Of a stretch of 25,856 bases of DNA, positions 8,082 through 14,976 are shown in pieces. Numbering within the stretch: position 1 is the stretch's first letter; each line of letters begins with the position of its first letter. The position numbers were made by a program, and so were the translations under genes. Source of the DNA: CAYPGJ01 sp964638515 (GTDB taxonomy: Bacteria; Planctomycetota; Phycisphaerae; Phycisphaerales; UBA1924); NCBI GenBank assembly GCA_964638515.1, contig CAZWZL010000038.1:1-25856 (forward strand), given 5' to 3'. A model generated the notes under the pieces. That model was not told the origin of the DNA, searched no databases, and saw only the letters and a program-made list of their open reading frames with translations.

Positions 8082-10004
8082 TTGAAGAACGAACGAACAG
8101 GCGGCGGGAATCGTGGCGAACCCCGGGGTGGCCCCCGGAAGGGCCCCCGGAACGGCCCTCGGAGTGGAGGCGGCGCCTCGCGCGGTGGGGCGGGGGGAGG
8201 CTCGCGCGGAGGGACGGGAGGGCGTGGAGAAGGATCCACAGGGGGCGGCGGTGGCTATGGCGGGGGTGGCACGTCGCGCGGCTCTGGTGGAACTGGGGGA
8301 GCATCGCGCGGGAGCGGCGGGCCAGCTCGCGGGCCTCGACCGGCTGGGCCGGGCGGACCACGTCGTGGGCCGGCGGGGCCACGGCCTCGCGGGCCGGTCA
8401 ACCCAGCGGGGCCGGGAGGGCCGGGCGGCACGGATGGGGCGGGCACGGAGGGAGCGCGGCCTCGCCGGAGCTCGGCGCCCCGAGGCGGACCGACGGGGCG
8501 CAAGCCGGGAGGAGCGAGAACCGGGCCCGGTGGCGGGAGGTCGGGGTTTGGGCCGGCGCGGGGAGGCATGGGGGGTGGTGTTCGAGCGGGAGCGGCGCTG
8601 ACGCCTCCGACCGAGGACGCGGCGCGGGAGGTGGTGCTGCAGCGGATGACGCGCGAGGTGCGTCGATTCCCTGCGCTGGGGATCGAGCCGCTGGAGACGG
8701 GGGATCTTGAGGCTCGGGACGCGGCGTTTGCGCACGCGTTGTACGACGCGGTGCTGCGTCGGTGGATCACGCTCGAGTGGATGATTTCGAGGGTGCTGCG
8801 CGATCCGTGGGAGGAGCTCGAGTGGAGGATGCGGGCGTGCCTGCTGGTCGGGGCGGCGCAGCTGGTGTTTCTGGACAAGGTGCCGCCGCGGGCCGCGGTG
8901 CATGGGAGTGTGGGCTGGGCGAAGCGGGCGATTCGACCGGGGGCGGGGGCGTTGGCGAATGCGGCGCTGCGCCGGGTGTCGGAGATGATCGAGCGGGACG
9001 GGGCGGATCGGCCGGTGAAGCGGGAGAAGTGGTCGGACAAGGAGGATGAGATCCCGCTGGCGGACGGGACGGCGCTGATCCTGAAGGAAGAGCGGCTGCA
9101 CACGGACGCGATGCGCCGGCTGGAGATCGCGACGAGTTGTCCGTTGCCGCTGCTGCGCGCGTGGTCGAAGGTGCTTCGCGCGGAGCAGGTGCGTGCGATG
9201 GCGCTGCACACGATTGTGAAGCCGCCCGTGGTGCTGAACACGGCGTACGCTCGCGGAGAGGGCGAGGGGCCGACGGGGCTGGCGGACGTCACGACAGCGC
9301 ACTCGACGCCGGGGCATCGGGTGTTCACGGGCTCGCACGATCGGCTGATGGCGATCCTGAAGGGGCGCCCGGACATCTGGGCGCAGGACGCGGGATCGTC
9401 GGCCGCGCTGCTGATGGTGAGCGATCTGAAGCCGGAGCTGATCGTCGACGTGTGCGCCGGGCTTGGGACGAAGACGAAGCAGTTGTTCTGGATGTTCCCG
9501 GGGGCGAAGATCGTGGCTTCCGACGCGAACGAGCCTCGGGTGAAGGCGCTTCGAAATGAGTTGCGCAAGGCGCCTTGGAAGGAACGGGTCGAGGTGGTGA
9601 TGGCCGGGGACCTCGTGAAGTGGGCTGGGAAGGCGGACCTGGTGGTGGTGGATGCGCCGTGCTCGAACTCGGGGGTTTTGGCGCGGCGGGTGGAGGCGAA
9701 GTACCGCTTCGACGAGGAGAGCGTGACGAGCCTGGAGGGTGTGCAGCGTCAGATTCTGGCGGACGGCGTGCGGCTCCTGGCGGCGCCGGCGGCAGGGAAG
9801 GAGCGGGGCCGGATTCTGTACTCCACGTGCAGCGTGGACCGACGGGAGAATGAGGCGCAGGCGGCCTGGGTGGAGCGGTGGCACGCCCTCAAGTCGTTGC
9901 GGGTGAGTCAGCGGCTGCCCGAGGGCGGCCCCGCTTCGGGCGCCGGGGCGGGGAGCGGGGCCGAGCGGCATTCGGACGGCTCGTTCGCGGTCTTGCTGGG
10001 GTGA
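8082..10004 (+). CDS. RsmB/NOL1-NOP2-Sun family rRNA cytosine-C5 methyltransferase with Gly/Arg-rich N-terminus
   Basis: A 640-residue protein in three parts. Residues 1-170 are a low-complexity Gly/Arg/Pro tail with repeated RGG-like units and one GGGGGYGGGG run. Residues about 178-305 look like the NusB-like RNA-binding domain of RsmB. Residues about 365-640 are the SAM-dependent methyltransferase. Both catalytic cysteines are present: DAPCSNSG (C527, motif IV) and YSTCSVDRREN (C583, motif VI). Motif I reads DVCAGLGTKT rather than the usual CAAPGGKT. RsmB makes m5C967 of 16S rRNA, but the exact target here is uncertain. The TTG start at 8082 has no Shine-Dalgarno. An internal ATG at 8568 would remove the Gly/Arg tail. 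Confidence 0.85.
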   Translation: MKNERTGGGNRGEPRGGPRKGPRNGPRSGGGASRGGAGGGSRGGTGGRGEGSTGGGGGYGGGGTSRGSGGTGGASRGSGGPARGPRPAGPGGPRRGPAGPRPRGPVNPAGPGGPGGTDGAGTEGARPRRSSAPRGGPTGRKPGGARTGPGGGRSGFGPARGGMGGGVRAGAALTPPTEDAAREVVLQRMTREVRRFPALGIEPLETGDLEARDAAFAHALYDAVLRRWITLEWMISRVLRDPWEELEWRMRACLLVGAAQLVFLDKVPPRAAVHGSVGWAKRAIRPGAGALANAALRRVSEMIERDGADRPVKREKWSDKEDEIPLADGTALILKEERLHTDAMRRLEIATSCPLPLLRAWSKVLRAEQVRAMALHTIVKPPVVLNTAYARGEGEGPTGLADVTTAHSTPGHRVFTGSHDRLMAILKGRPDIWAQDAGSSAALLMVSDLKPELIVDVCAGLGTKTKQLFWMFPGAKIVASDANEPRVKALRNELRKAPWKERVEVVMAGDLVKWAGKADLVVVDAPCSNSGVLARRVEAKYRFDEESVTSLEGVQRQILADGVRLLAAPAAGKERGRILYSTCSVDRRENEAQAAWVERWHALKSLRVSQRLPEGGPASGAGAGSGAERHSDGSFAVLLG

Positions 10005-10014
10005 TCGCGGGGCG

Positions 10015-10042
10015 TTGCCGCGGTCGGAGGGATGGGTAGACT
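10015..10042 (+). promoter_or_regulatory. Promoter for the EIIA-ispA operon
   Basis: TTGCCG (10015-10020), a 16-bp spacer and TAGACT (10037-10042), 28 bp before the ATG at 10071. The -35 lies in the 3' arm of a hairpin (10003-10010 pairing with 10018-10025) just past the upstream stop codon. Confidence 0.5.
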
Positions 10043-10070
10043 GGGACTTTCGCGCCGTTCGGAGAGCGGG

Positions 10071-10538
10071 ATGAACCTGGCAGACATTCTCAACCAGAAG
10101 TGCGTGCGGGCGCCGCTCCAATCGACGGAGAAGCAGGGCGCGATCTATGAGCTCATCGATCTGTTGAGCGCGCAGGGCTCGGTGCGCGATGCGAAGTCGC
10201 TCAAGGACGCGGTGTGGTCGCGCGAGCAGGTGCGGACGACGGGGATCGGTCACGGGCTGGCGATCCCGCACGGGAAGTGCGCGGGGATTGATCGTCTGGC
10301 GATGGCGATCGGCAAGCCGGCGGCGCCGATGGAGTTCGGATCGATCGATCAGAAGCCGGTGCAGCTGATCGTGCTGCTGGCGAGCCCGCCGGACAAGACG
10401 TCGGAGCACATCCAGGCGCTCGCGAAGATCAGCAAGCTGATGATGTCGGAGGAGACGCGGATGAAGATCTATGACGCGACTTCGGCCGAGGAGTTGTTCG
10501 AGCTGGTGACGTCGCAGCACACGGGCGCGGGGGCGTGA
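10071..10538 (+). CDS. PTS EIIA (PtsN/nitrogen-type) domain protein
   Basis: A single EIIA domain of 155 residues from ATG 10071. GGAG at 10061-10064 precedes it by 6 nt, and an upstream ATG at 10032 lies 5' of the likely -10. The phospho-accepting histidine is H67 in the signature GIGHGLAIPHGKC. In the family this residue receives phosphate from NPr and mostly serves regulation rather than sugar uptake. The segment VQLIVLLASPPDKTSEHIQALAKISKL matches the EIIA(Ntr) fold. No EIIB, EIIC or EI is nearby, which fits a regulatory role. Its stop overlaps the possible GTG start of the polyprenyl synthase gene, so the two are probably cotranscribed. Confidence 0.88.
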   Translation: MNLADILNQKCVRAPLQSTEKQGAIYELIDLLSAQGSVRDAKSLKDAVWSREQVRTTGIGHGLAIPHGKCAGIDRLAMAIGKPAAPMEFGSIDQKPVQLIVLLASPPDKTSEHIQALAKISKLMMSEETRMKIYDATSAEELFELVTSQHTGAGA

Positions 10539-11470
10539 ACGGCGTGACGGGCGTGATGCCGGATGCCACGAGCGAAGCGGCGGGAGATCGGGAGCCGGCG
10601 TCGCTCGCGCGATGCGCGGGGCTGGTGGATGCGGCGATGCGGGTGTGGGTGTCGGAGGCCGGGCTGCCGGACGGCCTGCGCGAAGCGATCGAGTACAGCG
10701 TGCTGTCGGGGGGGAAGCGGTTGCGTCCGACGCTGGCGATTCTCGCGGCCGAGGCCGTGGGCGGACGCGCGGAGAGCTCGCTGGCGTCGGCGGGCGCGTT
10801 GGAGCTTGTGCACGCGTTCTCGCTGGTGCACGATGATCTTCCGGCGATGGACGATGATGACCTGCGTCGAGGGATGCCGACGGCGCACGTGAAGTTCGGT
10901 GAGGCGATGGCGATCCTGTCGGGCGACGCGATGCTGAGCCTTGCGTTTCAGGCGCTGGTCGAGCGGAGTGGCGACAAGGGGCTGGCGGGCGCGTTGACGC
11001 TGGAGCTTTCGAAGGGGACGACGGCGATGATCGCGGGGCAGGTGTACGACACGCTCGGCGGCACGCCGCAGGGCGTGGACGGAGGCGCAAAGGCGCGGCT
11101 CATTCACGAGAACAAGACGGGCGCGTTGATCGTGGCGTCGTGCCGCATGGGCGCGCTGTCGGGGATGTGGCCGGGCGTGCGGGAGCGGGCGTTGCTCGCG
11201 TTGGACGCCTACGGGCGCGCGGTGGGGCTGATGTTTCAGATCGTGGACGACCTGCTCGACGTGGAGCAGACGACGGAGCAGCTCGGGAAGCGCGCGGGCA
11301 AGGACCGGGACGCGGGCAAGGTGACCTACCCGGGGACGATCGGCGGCGCGGCTTCTCGGACGGAGGTGGAGCGGCTGCGGAGCGAGGCGTTGGAGGCGTT
11401 GGAGACGCTCGGCGATCGCGCGGGGCCGCTGGTTGAGATGTGCGAGTACCTCGCGCGCCGGACCCGGTGA
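10535..11470 (+). CDS. ispA: Polyprenyl (farnesyl/geranylgeranyl) diphosphate synthase
   Basis: A trans-isoprenyl diphosphate synthase that condenses IPP with allylic diphosphates. The first Asp-rich motif is SLVHDDLPAMDDDDLRRG and the second is FQIVDDLLDVE. The GGKRLRP substrate-binding motif lies near residue 58. The KTGALI segment, usual between the two Asp motifs, is also present. The length of 311 residues from GTG 10535 is close to the ~300 usual for IspA; ATG 10556 is an alternative start giving 304. The start overlaps the preceding stop by 4 nt, so translation is probably coupled. dxs follows after 133 bp, so two isoprenoid enzymes are adjacent. Product chain length (C15 or C20) cannot be fixed from sequence alone. 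Confidence 0.92.
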   Translation: MNGVTGVMPDATSEAAGDREPASLARCAGLVDAAMRVWVSEAGLPDGLREAIEYSVLSGGKRLRPTLAILAAEAVGGRAESSLASAGALELVHAFSLVHDDLPAMDDDDLRRGMPTAHVKFGEAMAILSGDAMLSLAFQALVERSGDKGLAGALTLELSKGTTAMIAGQVYDTLGGTPQGVDGGAKARLIHENKTGALIVASCRMGALSGMWPGVRERALLALDAYGRAVGLMFQIVDDLLDVEQTTEQLGKRAGKDRDAGKVTYPGTIGGAASRTEVERLRSEALEALETLGDRAGPLVEMCEYLARRTR

Positions 11471-11603
11471 GCCGGGGCGGAGTCTCGGCATCGAACCCGG
11501 GGGCTGGGAACGGCGTTCCAAGGGCGTGGCAAGGGGTGATCGACTACACTTTGGGTTCAGAACCGGCGGAAGGAACACGCCGCGAGCCAGTGCTGGAGCC
11601 ACG

Positions 11604-13634
11604 ATGGCCATTCTTGAGACTCTGCGTACACCAGCGGACTTGAAGCGATTGCCGGCGGAGCGGCTGCCCGAGGTGGCGGCCGAGATGCGTCGCGCGATCA
11701 TCGAGCAGGTTTCCCGCACGGGCGGGCACCTGGCGCCGAACCTTGGGGTGGTGGAGCTGACGATCGCGCTGCATTACGTGTTCGATTTCGGGCACGACCG
11801 GCTGCTGTTCGATGTGGGCCACCAGTGCTATCCGCACAAGCTGCTGACGGGGCGGGCCGGGATGCTGCCGGGGCTGCGCACGAGCGCTGGGATGGCGGGC
11901 TTTCCTGACCCGCGCGAGTCGGCCTACGACCTGTTCATGGTCGGCCATGCGGGCACGGCGATCTCCACCGCGGTCGGCATGTCGCGGGGCGATTCGCTCA
12001 ACGGGGAGGCGTTCGAGCCGGACCGGAACGTGAAGGGTCGACGCGTGGTTTCGCTGATCGGGGACGCGTCGATCGTGAACGGCGTCGCGATGGAGGGGCT
12101 CAACAACGCGGGAACTCTGAAGCGGCAGTTCCTGGTCGTGCTCAATGACAACGGGATGTCGATCGGCAAGCCGCAGGGCGCGATGGCGCAGTACTTCGAT
12201 CGGCTGCGCATCAACCCGTATTACACGGACTTCAAGAAGGCCGCGCGTCGGTTCCTGGATCAGGCGCCGGGCGGGCGGCTGCTGGAAGAGGCGTACCACC
12301 GCACGGGCGAGGCGACGAAGGCCATGATCGCCAGCCGGGGCGAGCATGGTTCGGATCTCGCGTGGTTCGAGCATTTCGGACTTCTTACGGTGGGGCCGAT
12401 CGATGGGCACGACTTCCCCACGCTGCTCGAGTTCCTGGCGGAGGCGCGCGACTTTGATCGTCCGATGGTGCTGCATGTCAAGACGGTGAAGGGGAAGGGC
12501 TTTGCGGTCGCGGAGGGAGACGCGGAGACGTTCCACTCACCCGCGGCGTTCACGATCTCGCGGACCGACCCGGACGGGCGCGAGGTTTCGCTCGAATCGA
12601 CGGGGTGCCGGGTGGAGATCAAGAAGAGCGGGCGGAGCTTCACGGCCGCCGTCGGCGATGCGTTGTGCGAGATGATGTCGCGCGACGAGAAGGTGGTGGC
12701 GGCCACGGCGGCGATGCCGGACGGCACGGGTGTGTCGAAGGTGGCCCCGCTGTTCCCGGATCGCGTGTGGGACACGGGCATCTGCGAGAGCCACGCGCTC
12801 GACATGATGGCGGGCCTGTCGAAGACGGGATTCCGGCCGTTCTTCTGCGTGTATTCGACGTTCCTGCAGCGGGCGTTCGATCAGGCGTTCCAGGAGGTGT
12901 CGCTGCAGGGGCTCGCGGTTCGGCTGCTGCTGGATCGCGCCGGGCTGGTCGGCGGGGACGGCGCGGTGCACCACGGATTCTGTGATGTTTCACTGCTTCG
13001 GACGCTGCCGGGCGCGGCGCTCACCGCGGCCATGGATGAGCCGTCGCTGCTTGCGGCCATGGAGTTCATGCGGACGTACGACGGGGGCTTGAGCGCGTGC
13101 CGGTATCCGCGCGACAACGTGTCGGACCTGTTCACGAGCGAATCGTGCCCGCCGTTCGAGCTGGGCAAGGCGCGTCGACTGATCGGGCACGATGCGCCGG
13201 ACGTGGCGGTGTTGGCGTACGGCGTTTGCGCGATCGAGGCGGTAAAGGCCGCGAACGCGGCGTTGCCGGAGGTTCGAACGGAAGTCTGGGACGCGCGGTT
13301 TGCCAAGCCGGTGGACGAGACGGTGATTCGCAGCCTGCTGTCGCGCGGGATCCCGGTCGTGACGGTGGAGGATCACAGCGTCGTGGGCGGGTTCGGCTCC
13401 GCGGTGCTCGAGGCTGCGGCTCGCATGGGGTTAAGCACCTCGGGCATGCGCGTCGTTGGGCTTCCGGACCGTTGGATTCATCAGGACAGCCGGGCGGAGC
13501 AGATGCGCGAGGCGGGCCTGGATGAGGTTTCGATCGGGCGCGCCATTCGGGAGGCCGCGGAGCGGCGAGGGAGCGTGGTTGTGGCGGCGCGGCCCGGCGC
13601 GGGGGTGGCGGGAGTGCGCGGCGTCTCGGTCTGA
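11604..13634 (+). CDS. dxs: 1-deoxy-D-xylulose-5-phosphate synthase
   Basis: Thiamine-diphosphate enzyme that joins pyruvate and glyceraldehyde 3-phosphate, entry step of the MEP isoprenoid pathway. It has 676 residues from ATG 11604; GGAG at 11595-11598 precedes the ATG by 5 nt, and the open frame to 11433 overlaps ispA and is not used. Key sites: H42 in GGHLAPNLG, the DVGHQCYPHKLLTGR block, ThDP/Mg motif GDASIVNG (about 153-160) ending in LNNAG, and catalytic E395 in ESHALDMMAG. The pyrimidine-domain block YSTFLQRAFDQ...DRAGLVGGDG is canonical. Several residues differ from the commonest forms (IVNG for MTGG, SH for QH). TACACT at 11545-11550 may be its own -10. nadK follows after 21 bp. Confidence 0.95.
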   Translation: MAILETLRTPADLKRLPAERLPEVAAEMRRAIIEQVSRTGGHLAPNLGVVELTIALHYVFDFGHDRLLFDVGHQCYPHKLLTGRAGMLPGLRTSAGMAGFPDPRESAYDLFMVGHAGTAISTAVGMSRGDSLNGEAFEPDRNVKGRRVVSLIGDASIVNGVAMEGLNNAGTLKRQFLVVLNDNGMSIGKPQGAMAQYFDRLRINPYYTDFKKAARRFLDQAPGGRLLEEAYHRTGEATKAMIASRGEHGSDLAWFEHFGLLTVGPIDGHDFPTLLEFLAEARDFDRPMVLHVKTVKGKGFAVAEGDAETFHSPAAFTISRTDPDGREVSLESTGCRVEIKKSGRSFTAAVGDALCEMMSRDEKVVAATAAMPDGTGVSKVAPLFPDRVWDTGICESHALDMMAGLSKTGFRPFFCVYSTFLQRAFDQAFQEVSLQGLAVRLLLDRAGLVGGDGAVHHGFCDVSLLRTLPGAALTAAMDEPSLLAAMEFMRTYDGGLSACRYPRDNVSDLFTSESCPPFELGKARRLIGHDAPDVAVLAYGVCAIEAVKAANAALPEVRTEVWDARFAKPVDETVIRSLLSRGIPVVTVEDHSVVGGFGSAVLEAAARMGLSTSGMRVVGLPDRWIHQDSRAEQMREAGLDEVSIGRAIREAAERRGSVVVAARPGAGVAGVRGVSV

Positions 13635-13655
13635 CGCCGGTCGGAGCGGAATCGC

Positions 13656-14582
13656 ATGGGTCGCGCAGCACTGCTGGTAGCGAACAGGTCGAAGCCGGAA
13701 GTGGAGCGAGCGCTCCCGGAGGTTCGTGCGCTCATTGCGCGGCACACGGAGGTGGTCGGTGAGATCGGGCTGGACGAGCCGGCCGGCGCGCTCGCGGGCA
13801 AGGCGGACGTCGTGGTGGCGCTCGGAGGGGACGGAACACTCATCTCGCAGGCGCGGCGATTCGTGGACTCGCGGCTTCCGCTGCTGGGCGTCAATTTCGG
13901 GAAGCTCGGGTTCCTCGCGGAGTTTGATCTGGAGGCGCTGCACCGCCAGGCGGGCACGCTCTTCGGGGACGGCGAGCTGCCGCTGCGCGAGCGGATGCTG
14001 ATCGAAGTGGAGTCACGGCGCGAGGGCGCCTACCCGACCGCGCCGGCCGTGTTTTCCGGGCTGGCCGTGAATGAGTGCGTGATCACCGCAGGCCCCCCCT
14101 ACCGCATGATCGAGCTTGAGATTTCGATCGACGGAGAGGCGGGCCCGAGGCTGAGCGGGGATGGTGTGATCGTGTCGACGCCGCTGGGTTCCACGGCGTA
14201 CAACGTTTCGGCGGGCGGGCCGATCGTTTCGCCGGACGTTCGCGCGATGATCATCACGCCCCTCGCAGCGCATTCACTGAGCTTCCGGCCGATCGTGCTC
14301 TCGCATGCTTCGCGGATCGAGATTCGAGTCGCGCGAGCCAATCGGCCCGCGGGCGAATCTGACGCGTGGGGAACGGCGCTGGTGCTGGACGGCCAGCAGA
14401 GCGCGACGCTCTCGCAGGGCGACGTGATTCTGTTGCAGAAGCACGAGCGTCCGGCGTTGTTCGTCGTGAACCGAGAGACGACGCATTGGCGGACGCTCAT
14501 GCGGAAGATGCACTGGGCCTCATCTCCGGGGCCGGGCCCGGGGCCCGGGACAGGCGGGACGGAGACTCCAACCGGGGCCTAG
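13656..14582 (+). CDS. nadK: NAD kinase
   Basis: ATP (or polyphosphate)-dependent phosphorylation of NAD to NADP. The 308 residues include the GGDGT active-site motif (57-61), NFGKLGFLAEF (80-90), the conserved Asn-Glu pair in AVNECVI, and the GDGVIVSTPLGSTAYN block followed by SAGGPI, together diagnostic of the family. The C-terminus is a short Pro/Gly-rich tail (GPGPGPGTGG). GGAG lies shortly upstream of the ATG and the gap to dxs is 21 bp, so it is probably transcribed with dxs. An ispA-dxs-nadK neighbourhood is common in bacteria. Confidence 0.96.
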   Translation: MGRAALLVANRSKPEVERALPEVRALIARHTEVVGEIGLDEPAGALAGKADVVVALGGDGTLISQARRFVDSRLPLLGVNFGKLGFLAEFDLEALHRQAGTLFGDGELPLRERMLIEVESRREGAYPTAPAVFSGLAVNECVITAGPPYRMIELEISIDGEAGPRLSGDGVIVSTPLGSTAYNVSAGGPIVSPDVRAMIITPLAAHSLSFRPIVLSHASRIEIRVARANRPAGESDAWGTALVLDGQQSATLSQGDVILLQKHERPALFVVNRETTHWRTLMRKMHWASSPGPGPGPGTGGTETPTGA

Positions 14583-14629
14583 ATTCGGCCTTTGCTAGGA
14601 CAAAAAGGCGCAGAAAGAGCCATAAGGGC

Positions 14630-14658
14630 TTGCGGGGCCGGTTGGGATGGGGTATGGT
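14630..14658 (+). promoter_or_regulatory. Promoter of the structured RNA upstream of serS
   Basis: TTGCGG (14630-14635), an exact 17-bp spacer and TATGGT (14653-14658). This is one of the best promoter matches in the window. It lies 48 bp past the nadK stop with no coding sequence directly downstream. Transcription would start near 14665. Confidence 0.6.
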
Positions 14659-14664
14659 GACTGC

Positions 14665-14908
14665 GTTGGTAAGAGGAAGCGGCCCGTTTCGGCGGGCCGT
14701 GGGAGGGAAGCCCGTGAAAGCGGGCGAAACACGTCAGGCCTCGCGACCTCGTGAGGCCAAAGGGAAACCGGCGACTGGGGCCAGTTGTCGGGGAAACACG
14801 TCTGACGGGGGACTTCGGTGGAAAGGCCTGCCACCGAAAAACGCACACGGCTTTTAGCCGATGTGTGGCAGAAGCCGCGGCCGCTTAAAAGGCGACCGCG
14901 GCTTTTTT
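14665..14908 (+). ncRNA. Structured non-coding RNA of unknown family (about 245 nt)
   Basis: Between a good promoter and a strong intrinsic terminator, the sequence folds into consecutive helices: 14680-14686 with 14693-14699; 14710-14714 with 14721-14725; a long-range helix CGTCAG (14732-14737) with CTGACG (14802-14807) enclosing two further hairpins (14738-14757 and 14772-14790); TTCGGTGG (14814-14821) with CCACCGAA (14831-14838); and 14844-14851 with 14857-14867. Purine-rich GGGAAAC-type linkers join them, and GAAACACGTC occurs twice (14726-14735, 14793-14802). I compared it by eye with RNase P, tmRNA, SRP, 6S, T-box and cobalamin motifs and found no convincing match. AAGCGGCC (14677-14684) is complementary to GGCCGCTT inside the terminator, so it could be an attenuating leader of serS rather than a free sRNA. 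Confidence 0.6.
14872..14908 (+). terminator. Strong rho-independent terminator
   Basis: AAGCCGCGG (14872-14880) pairs with CCGCGGCTT (14896-14904). After one C.A mismatch the stem continues with CGCT/GGCG. The T tract is 14903-14908. The T run is only on the plus strand, which fixes the direction of transcription. Confidence 0.85.
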
Positions 14909-14942
14909 CGTTTTGGCTGCGGGCCTGCGGATGAGATTCTGG

Positions 14943-14969
14943 TTGTCGGCGTGCGCGGGCCGATACCAT
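14943..14969 (+). promoter_or_regulatory. Candidate serS promoter giving a leaderless message
   Basis: TTGTCG (14943-14948), a short 15-bp spacer and TACCAT (14964-14969). The ATG at 14977 begins 8 nt after the last base of the -10, so transcription would start at or next to the start codon. No Shine-Dalgarno is present, which fits. Confidence 0.35.
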
Positions 14970-14976
14970 CCGCCCC

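Noticed and set aside
4941..11090. A 2049-codon open frame on the minus strand
   Set aside because: It is antisense to five well-supported genes, is extremely Arg/Pro/His-rich as expected from reading GC-rich coding DNA backwards, and has no recognisable domain.
11433..11603. In-frame extension of dxs into ispA
   Set aside because: It overlaps the conserved end of ispA, and the ATG at 11604 has a Shine-Dalgarno and matches the family N-terminus.
14700..14745. Cobalamin-riboswitch-like core (GGGAAG...GTGAAAG...)
   Set aside because: The conserved CCRCCACTG-type segment and the downstream loop-loop partner are missing, and the following gene is serS, not a cobalamin gene.
14814..14838. T-box-like element before serS
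   Set aside because: The TGGnACCGCG antiterminator signature is absent, and T-boxes are not expected in this phylum.
14366..14857. A 163-codon plus-strand frame and minus-strand frames across the structured RNA
   Set aside because: They run out of nadK into the RNA, lack start signals, and conflict with the helices and terminator.
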